Source: Acinetobacter sp. (GTDB lineage Bacteria; Pseudomonadota; Gammaproteobacteria; Pseudomonadales; Moraxellaceae). From it: 5,311 nucleotides of DNA. The notes beneath the pieces were generated by a model that had not been told where the DNA came from, did no database searches, and was given only the letters and a program-made list of their open reading frames with translations. Position numbers and translations under genes: made by a program. Position 1 is the stretch's first letter. Each line of letters begins with the position of its first letter. Positions 1 to 5,311 of the stretch are shown piece after piece. The stretch spans positions 1 to 5,311 of the forward strand of contig JASLIY010000035.1 of assembly GCA_030152675.1 (NCBI GenBank). The letters run 5' to 3'.

Positions 1-1148
1 TCTTGAACCATCAGTTTATCCAAACGCTGGTTGATCTCATCCTCACTCCAAAAATAGCTGGCCATGTCCTGAACCCATTCGAAGTAACTGACAGTCACCC
101 CGCCAGCATTACAAATCACATCCGGCACCACCACCACACCACGCTCAATCAAGATATCATCCGCCTCTGGATAGGTCGGACCATTGGCGCCCTCTAAGAC
201 CAATTTGGCCTTGATGCGTCGTGCGCGCTCGACTGTAATTTGGCCCTCAAGTGCGGCAGGTATCAAAATATCCACATCCACATCCCAAAAGGCTTCATCC
301 GCAATCGGCTCAGCCCCTTCAAAGCCATAGACGCCTTGATGTTGCTCGACATGCTGGGTCAATTTGACCGGATCAATCCCCTTGGCATTGTAAATAGTGC
401 CGGTATGATCTTGCACGGCGGTAAGCTTGGCATGCGACTCCACAAACAATAACGCCGCTTCACCGCCCACATTACCAAAACCTTGTACGGCGATTTTAGA
501 CTCTGCAATATTGAGTCGAATACTATTCGCCACATGGCGTCCCGTAATAAATACGCCACGCCCGGTGGCTTTGACTCGGCCCAATGAACCGCCCAAATGA
601 ATCGGCTTTCCTGTCACCACACCAGTCACGGTATGCCCTTCAGAGCTTGAATAAGTATCCATCATCCAGCCCATGATATTGGCATTGGTCCCCACGTCGG
701 GCGCAGGAATATCTTTTTGTGGTCCAATGATCGGGCTGATCTCGGCCGTAAAACGCCGAGTTAAACGCTCCAACTCTCGATTGGACAACTTACGCGGATC
801 AACACGCACCCCCCCTTTGGCACCCCCAAAAGGCAGATTTAATACCGCGGTCTTAATCGTCATCCACGCCGACAGTGCCATGACTTCACTTAAGTCCACA
901 TCAGGATGATAACGGATCCCGCCCTTGCCCGGACCCCGTGATAAATTGTGCTGTACACGATAGCCTTCAAAGTGCTGAATGGTGCCATCATCCATCACAA
1001 TCGGCACATCCACGATCAAGGCGCGCTTTGGACGTTTGAGCGTATCAATATAGCCTTCGAGATGGCTTAAATAGGGTGCGACACGATCTATTTGCGCAAG
1101 GTAGGTTTGCCAAGCACCATTGTGTTGATCGGTATAAGATAGCGTCAT
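1..1148 (-). CDS. gdhA: Glutamate dehydrogenase (Glu/Leu/Phe/Val dehydrogenase family), C-terminus cut by window edge
   Basis: Oxidative deamination of L-glutamate to 2-oxoglutarate and ammonium in the cytoplasm. Translating the minus strand from ATG at 1148 gives 382 uninterrupted residues with no stop before base 1. Family members are about 420-450 aa, so roughly 40 C-terminal residues are missing. The family signature LPFGGAKGG (105-113) carries the catalytic Lys111. Lys75 (GPGKGG), Lys99 and Asp151 (PAPDVG) have the same spacing (24, 12, 40) as Lys89, Lys113, Lys125 and Asp165 of clostridial GDH. Lys75 favours glutamate, because leucine dehydrogenases have a non-basic residue there. The Rossmann loop GFGNVG is at 223-228, and Asp247 at the end of the next strand suggests NAD+ rather than NADP+ (inference). 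Other family motifs are EGANGPT (319-325) and NAGG (347-350). The start is supported by AAGGA (1156-1160), 7 nt upstream. The gene follows hutG after 46 bp, fitting use of glutamate from histidine. The symbol is less certain than the family. Confidence 0.95.
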   Translation of the reverse strand, partial: MTLSYTDQHNGAWQTYLAQIDRVAPYLSHLEGYIDTLKRPKRALIVDVPIVMDDGTIQHFEGYRVQHNLSRGPGKGGIRYHPDVDLSEVMALSAWMTIKTAVLNLPFGGAKGGVRVDPRKLSNRELERLTRRFTAEISPIIGPQKDIPAPDVGTNANIMGWMMDTYSSSEGHTVTGVVTGKPIHLGGSLGRVKATGRGVFITGRHVANSIRLNIAESKIAVQGFGNVGGEAALLFVESHAKLTAVQDHTGTIYNAKGIDPVKLTQHVEQHQGVYGFEGAEPIADEAFWDVDVDILIPAALEGQITVERARRIKAKLVLEGANGPTYPEADDILIERGVVVVPDVICNAGGVTVSYFEWVQDMASYFWSEDEINQRLDKLMVQ

Positions 1149-1194
1149 GATTAAATCCTTTAATTACTTTTAAACACTTAACTTATTTATAGTT

Positions 1195-2145
1195 TCACTC
1201 GGCACTGAGCGCAGAACAGGCAAAATTATAAATAATATAAGCCGCCAACTTGGCAGTTTTATGGTCGATATCAAATCTGGGATTACACTCAGCCAAATCT
1301 AAAATACGCAGCTTAGAACTGCGCTGAATGTACTGAAATATAGCCTCAAAGCTGCTGTAGTCGATTCCCCTCACCGCTGGCGCACTGACGCCGGGCGCGA
1401 GTGCAGAGGAAAAAACGTCGAGATCAATCGTGACATAAACATCATCCACGTCTGTAATAAACTGTTTGACTTTGATCAAGATGTTGCACAAGTTTGTAGG
1501 ATTAAATTCACGATCCAAGACATATTGGCAACCCAATGCCTGTGCACGTTCAAACAGCACTCGCGTATTGGCATGTTGCGCCACGCCCAAACACAGATAA
1601 TGAAAGGACTGCCCCTGTTGTTGCAGTAACTGGGCAGCCTGTAAAAATGGCGTACCGGAGCTGGCCTGCTCGGCTTGGCGCAAATCAAAGTGTGCATCAA
1701 AATTAATAATGCCGATTTTGCGTGCCACACCCTCAGGATTGGCCTGCTGATTTAAATGCTGGTGTAAACCGAGAAAACTCCCAAAAGCCACCTCATGCCC
1801 GCCGCCCATCACGATCGGGAACATTTGATCATTTAAAACTTCGCAGACCGTCGCTGCTAACTCAGCCTGCGCCTGTTCCAGTTGATCCGCGACACAATGC
1901 ACCGTCCCCAGATCAATCATTTCAAGTGGCTGATGTAAAGGAAGATTCGCCAATTGACTGCGGATCGCATCCGGCCCTGCCACCGCACCGACGCGGCCTA
2001 AGTTACGCTTAACTCCTGCATCTGAGGCAAAGCCGATCAGTGCATATTGGGGATCGCGACACTGATTGATCTGATGATGAAACCGTGCATGTTCAGCACC
2101 TTCGCCATCATGCCGCCCCTGCCATTGAAAACTTTGCTCTAACAT
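1195..2145 (-). CDS. hutG: Formimidoylglutamase (N-formimino-L-glutamate formiminohydrolase)
   Basis: Last dedicated step of histidine breakdown: N-formimino-L-glutamate plus water gives L-glutamate and formamide. It is a 316-aa member of the arginase/agmatinase (ureohydrolase) fold, a usual length for HutG. The six binuclear Mn ligands expected of the fold are visible: His117 in GGGHE, Asp150, His152 and Asp154 in NFDAHFDLR, and Asp241 and Asp243 in DLDVF. The stretch APGVSAPAVRG (250-260) after the last ligand pair is typical of HutG rather than arginase or agmatinase. The N-terminus (WQGRHDGEGAEHARFH, 8-23) is also HutG-like. ATG at 2145 is preceded by GAGGA (complement of 2154-2158) with 8-nt spacing. 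HutG separates from HutI by 445 bp, so it may have its own promoter (see 2173-2201). The gene continues toward the dehydrogenase after 46 bp with no evident terminator. This enzyme implies the one-step route, not the HutF plus N-formylglutamate deformylase route. Confidence 0.96.
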   Translation of the reverse strand: MLEQSFQWQGRHDGEGAEHARFHHQINQCRDPQYALIGFASDAGVKRNLGRVGAVAGPDAIRSQLANLPLHQPLEMIDLGTVHCVADQLEQAQAELAATVCEVLNDQMFPIVMGGGHEVAFGSFLGLHQHLNQQANPEGVARKIGIINFDAHFDLRQAEQASSGTPFLQAAQLLQQQGQSFHYLCLGVAQHANTRVLFERAQALGCQYVLDREFNPTNLCNILIKVKQFITDVDDVYVTIDLDVFSSALAPGVSAPAVRGIDYSSFEAIFQYIQRSSKLRILDLAECNPRFDIDHKTAKLAAYIIYNFACSALSAE

Positions 2146-2172
2146 CTTTGGTTTCCTCTACTTCCTTCTATG

Positions 2173-2201
2173 CTTATAGCCAGTCAGTTAAGCCATTTCA
2201 T
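2173..2201 (-). promoter_or_regulatory. Candidate sigma-70 promoter for hutG
   Basis: On the minus strand, ATGAAA (complement of 2196-2201, 4 of 6 matches to TTGACA) is followed after exactly 17 bp by TATAAG (complement of 2173-2178, 5 of 6 matches to TATAAT). Transcription would start near 2166. That leaves a leader of about 20 nt containing the GAGGA ribosome binding site before ATG 2145. The spacer contains the 14-mer that is repeated 60 bp upstream. The -35 box is weak, so this is a prediction from position and pattern only. If real, hutG and the dehydrogenase could be transcribed apart from hutT-hutI. Confidence 0.4.
2179..2192 (-). repeat. Direct repeat, proximal copy (14 bp)
   Basis: GCCAGTCAGTTAAG on the plus strand (CTTAACTGACTGGC in the direction of hutG) is identical to 2239-2252, exactly 60 bp away. 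The likeness extends weakly toward higher coordinates in both copies, as an ATxxxATCG-like stretch followed by ATGCT, so the two look like decayed units of a tandem duplication of about 60 bp. This copy lies between the proposed -35 and -10 boxes of hutG. It is not an inverted repeat and does not look like the TGTATA-type operator of HutC. Confidence 0.75.
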
Positions 2202-2202
2202 C

Positions 2203-2217
2203 GAGCATCTTATGCTC
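2203..2217. repeat. Small perfect hairpin between the two direct repeats
   Basis: GAGCAT (2203-2208) and ATGCTC (2212-2217) form a perfect 6-bp inverted repeat around a 3-nt CTT centre. It sits just upstream of the proposed hutG -35 box. It could be a small operator half-site pair or a structure in read-through mRNA, but it is short enough to be chance. There is no T-tract on either strand, so it is not a terminator. Confidence 0.4.
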
Positions 2218-2238
2218 CAAATCTCTACTAGCACTCAT

Positions 2239-2252
2239 GCCAGTCAGTTAAG
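2239..2252 (-). repeat. Direct repeat, distal copy (14 bp)
   Basis: This is the second exact copy of GCCAGTCAGTTAAG, 60 bp (close to six helical turns) upstream of the first with respect to hutG. Copies that far apart lie on the same helical face. That is compatible with a repeated protein-binding site, although a decayed tandem duplication explains it equally well. Confidence 0.75.
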
Positions 2253-2309
2253 GAAAATATCGCTTCAAATGCTGAGTATCCACGCCACTTGCCGCGCGTA
2301 TCTTATGCC

Positions 2310-2435
2310 TAAATCTCCCCCTCTTGCGCCCTATATGGCTCATCTTCTTCAAATAGGGTAATTCCTTTGAATTCAATATCATGTTGAATTATGAGGCGCT
2401 CCTCCCTTTGAAAAAGGGAGGTTGGGAGGGATTTA
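2310..2435. repeat. MITE/REP-like palindromic element, non-coding
   Basis: The block is bounded by TAAATC (2310-2315) and its complement GATTTA (2430-2435). The ends form imperfect terminal inverted repeats, AAATCTCCC against AAATCCCTCCC. Inside are several nested inverted repeats: GCGCC (2326-2330) with GGCGC (2395-2399), CCCTAT (2329-2334) with ATAGGG (2353-2358), AATTCAA (2370-2376) with TTGAATT (2384-2390), and a strong 9-bp hairpin at 2401-2421. Length of about 125 bp, imperfect terminal repeats and no coding capacity are typical of small non-autonomous elements. From memory, the CCTCCCTTT/AAAGGGAGG core is dispersed in Acinetobacter genomes; I could not check this. I see no clear target-site duplication, so the borders are provisional. 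Confidence 0.6.
2401..2421. repeat. Strong hairpin inside the MITE-like element
   Basis: CCTCCCTTT (2401-2409) pairs perfectly with AAAGGGAGG (2413-2421) around a 3-nt GAA loop. It is the most stable-looking stem in the window. Read on the minus strand, it is followed by GAGCGCC rather than a run of T, so it lacks the tail of an intrinsic terminator. It could still stall exonucleases or Rho and so affect hutI and hutG message levels. Confidence 0.65.
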
Positions 2436-2554
2436 AAACATCCGCTTCATGTTGTAAAAAAACTTCATAAAAACAGCACAGAATTGGCTTCAATATGCTT
2501 CACTGACTTAAATTCTCGATAACTGGCTTGTGCTGCTTATAACGATAATCCTCT

Positions 2555-2575
2555 CGCGAACATCATCTGTTCGCG
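2555..2575 (-). other. Hairpin 15 nt past the hutI stop codon
   Basis: CGCGAACA (2555-2562) and TGTTCGCG (2568-2575) are perfect complements around a 5-nt loop. Two further pairs are possible (2552-2553 with 2577-2578) beyond one mismatch. The stem lies where a terminator or a 3'-end stabilising structure of the hutT-hutI message would be. In the hutI direction it is followed by AGAGGATTATCG, which has no T-run, so it does not qualify as a canonical intrinsic terminator. I read it as an mRNA 3'-end or processing hairpin, possibly aiding Rho-dependent termination. Confidence 0.5.
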
Positions 2576-2590
2576 TGAATAATCTCTGAC

Positions 2591-3808
2591 CTAGAATCTA
2601 AGTTCTTGACCATGTTGCACGACACGTTTATCGATACCCCCCCCCAACCAATAGACGATTTCAGCGGGATGGCTGACCTGCCACGCCACAAAATCTGCCA
2701 CTTTGCCGACTTCTAAACTGCCATGACTGTCTTGTAAGCCGAGTGCTTGTGCTGCATGACATGTCACCCCAGCCAAGACCTGCTCGGGGGTCAACTGAAA
2801 CAACGTACAGCCCATGTTCATCGCCAATCGCAGTGACAGCATCGGAGAGGTGCCTGGATTGAGATCTGTGGAGAGTGCAATCGGCACGCCATGCTGGATC
2901 AGACTTTGGATCGGAGGATATTGCGTTTCACGCAGTAGATAAAAGGCGCCGGGCAATAACACCGCCACCGTCCCCGATGCGGCCATCGCCTCGACATCGG
3001 CTTCGGTCATATATTCCAAATGATCCGCCGACAGTGCTTGATAACGTGCCGCCAAACTCGATCCGCCCAGTGCAGACAGTTGTTCGGCATGCAGTTTCAA
3101 TGGCAGTTCTAATCCCTGTGCGGTTTGAAATACCCGTTCCACTTGCGCAGGACTAAAAGCCAAGTGCTCACAGAATGCATCCACGGCGTCAATCAAACGC
3201 TCAGCGTGCAATGCCGGCAACATCACTTCACAAACATAGTCGATATAGTCATCCTTGCGATCCGCAAACTCAGGCGGCAGTGCATGTGCGGCCAGACAGG
3301 TGCTGCGGACGGTCAGCGGCAGTCGATGTCCGATTTCACGGATCACGCGCAGCATCTTGCGCTCATTCAGGAGATCCAAGCCATACCCCGATTTGATTTC
3401 AATCGTGGTCACCCCTTCACGGCGAAGTTGTTGAATCCGTTGTAATGCACCATTCAATAACTCCTGCTCAGAGGCCTCCCGAGTCGCACGCACCGTACTC
3501 AGAATACCGCCGCCTTGCGCCGCGATTTCAGCATAGCTTTGCCCTTGTAAGCGCTGCTCAAATTCGATACTGCGATTGCCACCAAAGACACTATGGGTAT
3601 GACAATCGATCAAGCCCGGGGTCAACCACGCCCCATCGAGATCGACCCACTGCATGGCATAATCATCGCTAAACGCCTCAGCCAATTCCGCTTTTGCGCC
3701 GATCCACTCAATCTTGGTGGCTTGCGTGATCATCGCGGCATGTTCAATTCGATGATATTGCCCATCTTGCATGGTGACGATATGACAATTATGCCAACAG
3801 GTTTTCAT
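2591..3808 (-). CDS. hutI: Imidazolonepropionase
   Basis: Third step of histidine degradation: hydrolytic ring opening of 4-imidazolone-5-propionate to N-formimino-L-glutamate, in the cytoplasm. The 405-aa protein is full length for this amidohydrolase-superfamily enzyme. The metal ligands are visible as His70 and His72 (DCHTH), His240 (LHAEQ) and Asp315 (STDLNPGT). Glu243 and His263 (SADHLE) are the likely acid/base residues. These six positions are offset by 9-10 from the known Bacillus subtilis HutI residues 80, 82, 249, 324, 252 and 272. Substrate-site motifs include GGNR (76-79) and KSGYGLD (139-145). ATG at 3808 has a strong GAGGAG (complement of 3815-3820) at 6-nt spacing. The gene lies 27 bp after the permease stop, so the two are almost surely co-transcribed. 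A run of nine G residues on the coding strand (2637-2645) encodes the Gly-Gly-Gly at 389-391, fifteen codons from the end. Confidence 0.97.
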   Translation of the reverse strand: MKTCWHNCHIVTMQDGQYHRIEHAAMITQATKIEWIGAKAELAEAFSDDYAMQWVDLDGAWLTPGLIDCHTHSVFGGNRSIEFEQRLQGQSYAEIAAQGGGILSTVRATREASEQELLNGALQRIQQLRREGVTTIEIKSGYGLDLLNERKMLRVIREIGHRLPLTVRSTCLAAHALPPEFADRKDDYIDYVCEVMLPALHAERLIDAVDAFCEHLAFSPAQVERVFQTAQGLELPLKLHAEQLSALGGSSLAARYQALSADHLEYMTEADVEAMAASGTVAVLLPGAFYLLRETQYPPIQSLIQHGVPIALSTDLNPGTSPMLSLRLAMNMGCTLFQLTPEQVLAGVTCHAAQALGLQDSHGSLEVGKVADFVAWQVSHPAEIVYWLGGGIDKRVVQHGQELRF

Positions 3809-3835
3809 GATTCACTCCTCATGGGGTCGAGTCCG

Positions 3836-5257
3836 CTAAGCCTCAGGTTCTGCGCTGATGCTTGGACGATGATGCTGATCATTCTGCTGATGCTTGGACT
3901 GTGTTGGTCTGACCCAAATCCAGTAGGCAATACTCAGGAGCAGTAGCCATGACAGTCCAACATAGATGGCCGGACGCGAATCTGGAAAATACGCCATCAT
4001 CGCCATCACAAACAGCATGAAGGCAATCGCCAAGCCCGGCGCATAAGGCCAGCCAAACATCGGGAAATCCAGTGCTTTGATTTGTTCAGGGCCCATCTGA
4101 CGACGCATCGCCATTTGTGCCAATAAGATCATCAGCCACACCCAGACCGTGGCAAAGGTGGCGATTGCAGCAATGATTAAGAAAATTTGTTCAGGCAAGT
4201 AATAGTTCAGTACCACACCAATCAACAGTACCGCCACCATCACCACCACAGTCATCCATGGCACGCCATTGCGTGAGAGCTTGGTAAAGACTTTCGGTGC
4301 CTGACCGCGATTGGCCATGCCATAGAGCATCCGCCCCGCACCAAACACGTCACTATTGATCGCAGACACGGCGGCAGTGATCACTACAATGTTGAGAATG
4401 GTTGCAGCGGATTGAATGCCGAGATTTTCAAAAATCTGTACAAATGGACTGCCTTTGCTGCCAATTTGATTCCACGGAAAGATCGACATCAATACAAAGA
4501 TGGTCAATACATAGAACAATAAGATCCGTGCTGGAACCGCATTGATGGCTTTGGGAATTGAAGTCTTAGGATCTTGCGACTCACCCGCCGTGATGCCGAT
4601 GATTTCGATGCCGCCAAAGGCAAACACCACCACGGTAAAACAAGCCACAAAGCCAGCGATCCCATTGGGCATAAAGCCGCCATGCACCCATAAGTTGGCG
4701 ATGCCGGGGCTAAAACTTTGCTGATCAACGTGAAAGCCGTAGTACATGATGCCAAAGCCACCCAAAATCATGGCAACGATGGCGCCCACTTTGACCAGTG
4801 ACAGCCAGAATTCCAGTTCACCAAAGACTTTGACGTGAATCAGGTTGATCGCACCCAAGAAAAAGATCAGTGACATGATCCAGACCCAGCGCGCCACATC
4901 GGGGTACCAAAAGCCCATATAGATACTAAAGGCGGTGACATCGGCCAATGCCACGATGATCATTTCGAGGACATAGGTCCAACCCGTGGTAAAGCCGGCC
5001 AAGGGTCCAATGTATTGTGAGGCATAATGGCTAAATGAGCCGGAAACTGGGTTGCGTACCGCCATCTCACCGAGGGCACGCATCACGATATAAACCGCAA
5101 TCCCCGCCACCAAATACGCCAGCAATACTGACGGCCCCGCCATTTTGATGGCCGTGGCTGATCCATAAAATAAACCTGTGCCTATGGCAGAGCCTAAGGC
5201 CAAGAAGCGTATATGCCGCGTGTTGAGTCCGCGTGTTAATGTGGAGCTTTGTGACAT
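3836..5257 (-). CDS. hutT: Amino-acid permease of the APC superfamily, probable histidine transporter (HutT/ProY type)
   Basis: Inner-membrane, ion-coupled amino-acid importer; histidine is the probable substrate from its place in the hut cluster. From ATG 5257 it has 473 aa and about 12 hydrophobic segments (roughly 17-37, 43-63, 88-116, 124-143, 153-175, 199-222, 243-261, 283-305, 335-350, 355-380, 404-424, 428-449). The TM1 substrate-binding motif GSAIGTGLF (22-30) and the loop [13 protein letters not shown] (226-238) after TM6 are hallmarks of the bacterial amino-acid transporter group (ProY, LysP, AroP, HutT). The sequence alone does not separate histidine from proline or other substrates. 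ATG 5257 is chosen over an in-frame TTG at 5269, which overlaps the ribosome binding site. The C-terminal tail after residue 450 is hydrophilic and rich in Gln, Asn and His. hutI follows after 27 bp. Confidence 0.93.
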   Translation of the reverse strand: MSQSSTLTRGLNTRHIRFLALGSAIGTGLFYGSATAIKMAGPSVLLAYLVAGIAVYIVMRALGEMAVRNPVSGSFSHYASQYIGPLAGFTTGWTYVLEMIIVALADVTAFSIYMGFWYPDVARWVWIMSLIFFLGAINLIHVKVFGELEFWLSLVKVGAIVAMILGGFGIMYYGFHVDQQSFSPGIANLWVHGGFMPNGIAGFVACFTVVVFAFGGIEIIGITAGESQDPKTSIPKAINAVPARILLFYVLTIFVLMSIFPWNQIGSKGSPFVQIFENLGIQSAATILNIVVITAAVSAINSDVFGAGRMLYGMANRGQAPKVFTKLSRNGVPWMTVVVMVAVLLIGVVLNYYLPEQIFLIIAAIATFATVWVWLMILLAQMAMRRQMGPEQIKALDFPMFGWPYAPGLAIAFMLFVMAMMAYFPDSRPAIYVGLSWLLLLSIAYWIWVRPTQSKHQQNDQHHRPSISAEPEA

Positions 5258-5311
5258 TATAATCTCCAATCCTTGAAGTTATTTGTTATTGAAAATCAGC
5301 CATTCTCCGTG
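5258..5311 (-). other. Upstream edge: hutT leader, possibly the 3' end of a preceding gene
   Basis: Only 54 bp precede the permease ATG. One minus-strand frame is open from the window edge to a TAA at 5279-5281 (ten codons, ending FNNK), and another closes at TAA 5286-5288. Either could be the tail of an upstream gene, and in a hut cluster hutH would be expected. The stretch is too short to identify. I see no convincing promoter here, which fits transcription coming from further upstream. Confidence 0.25.
5264..5267 (-). promoter_or_regulatory. Ribosome binding site that sets the permease start
   Basis: GGAG on the minus strand lies 6 nt upstream of ATG 5257. The alternative in-frame TTG at 5267-5269 shares its final G with this GGAG and would begin inside the ribosome binding site. 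The ATG is therefore the better start, giving the N-terminus MSQSS and 473 aa instead of 477. Confidence 0.8.

Larger units (their letters stand above)
2146..2590. other. 445-bp hutI-hutG intergenic region, no supported gene
   Basis: This stretch is unusually long for the inside of a hut operon; the other two gaps here are 27 and 46 bp. From the hutG side it holds a good ribosome binding site and candidate promoter, two copies of a 14-mer 60 bp apart with a short hairpin between them, a MITE-like palindromic block (2310-2435), an AT-rich stretch (about 2436-2550) and a hairpin just past the hutI stop (2555-2575). The only sizeable open frame is on the plus strand (2170-2361, 63 codons). It has no purine-rich ribosome binding site, runs through the repeats and resembles nothing I know, so I do not call it a gene. 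I see no RNA gene or riboswitch core. Confidence 0.75.

Noticed and set aside
673..909. Plus-strand open frame opposite the dehydrogenase
   Set aside because: It lies antisense to a strongly conserved coding region that includes the catalytic lysine motif. It is a shadow frame, as are the other plus-strand frames opposite hutG, hutI and hutT.
1149..1194. Separate promoter for the dehydrogenase (TATAAA, complement of 1186-1191)
   Set aside because: No acceptable -35 hexamer lies 16-18 bp upstream, and there is no extended -10. The gap is simply AT-rich.
2170..2361. Plus-strand 63-codon open frame in the intergenic region
   Set aside because: It has no ribosome binding site before the ATG, crosses the direct repeats and the MITE-like block, and resembles no protein family I know.
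2469..2535. Possible intrinsic terminator for hutT-hutI: CAGCACA/TGTGCTG arms followed by five T on the minus strand
   Set aside because: The stem is only 7 bp and the loop is 48 nt with little internal pairing, which is far from a canonical terminator. The T-run is short and the wider region is AT-rich anyway.
3806..3822. Five-codon open frame ATG...TGA overlapping the hutI start, as a possible leader peptide
   Set aside because: Its ATG has no ribosome binding site upstream, and its sequence is the hutI GAGGAG itself. Chance overlap is the simplest explanation.
1..5311. A new defence, mobile or biosynthetic system
   Set aside because: Every supported gene belongs to a known metabolic family with intact active-site residues and a clear joint role in histidine breakdown. 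Nothing in the gene content calls for a new system.

Overview
The window is one co-directional block of genes, all on the minus strand. It carries the lower half of the histidine utilisation (hut) pathway. In transcription order, from high to low coordinates, it holds a 12-TM amino-acid permease (hutT/proY type, 3836-5257), imidazolonepropionase (hutI, 2591-3808), formimidoylglutamase (hutG, 1195-2145) and an amino-acid dehydrogenase of the Glu/Leu/Phe/Val family. The dehydrogenase (start at 1148) runs off the left edge. The residues that mark each of these families are all present, and none of the genes looks broken.

The genes form a continuous chemical route. The permease would import histidine. 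HutH and HutU, which are not in the window and are expected to the right of 5311, would make imidazolonepropionate. HutI opens the ring to N-formimino-L-glutamate, and HutG releases L-glutamate plus formamide in one step. The dehydrogenase then oxidises glutamate to 2-oxoglutarate and ammonium. Spacing is 27 bp between hutT and hutI and 46 bp between hutG and the dehydrogenase, but 445 bp between hutI and hutG.

That 445-bp gap (2146-2590) is the only substantial non-coding stretch and the least ordinary part of the window. Going leftward from the hutI stop, it holds a perfect 8-bp hairpin without a T-tract (2555-2575). Next comes an AT-rich stretch, then a MITE- or REP-like palindromic element of about 125 bp with AAATC...GATTT ends (2310-2435). 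Last is a degenerate duplication in which the same 14-mer occurs twice exactly 60 bp apart (2179-2192 and 2239-2252). The proximal copy exactly fills the 17-bp spacer region of a plausible sigma-70 promoter for hutG.

The likely host is a gammaproteobacterium of the Moraxellaceae, most probably Acinetobacter. This rests on the hutT-hutI-hutG arrangement, the one-step HutG route, and the CCTCCCTTT/AAAGGGAGG palindrome, which I remember as a dispersed repeat in Acinetobacter genomes. None of this was checked against a database. I see no RNA gene, CRISPR array, transposase gene or prophage gene, and no evidence for a new multi-gene system. The novelty here is limited to the regulatory and repeat structure of the hutI-hutG gap.
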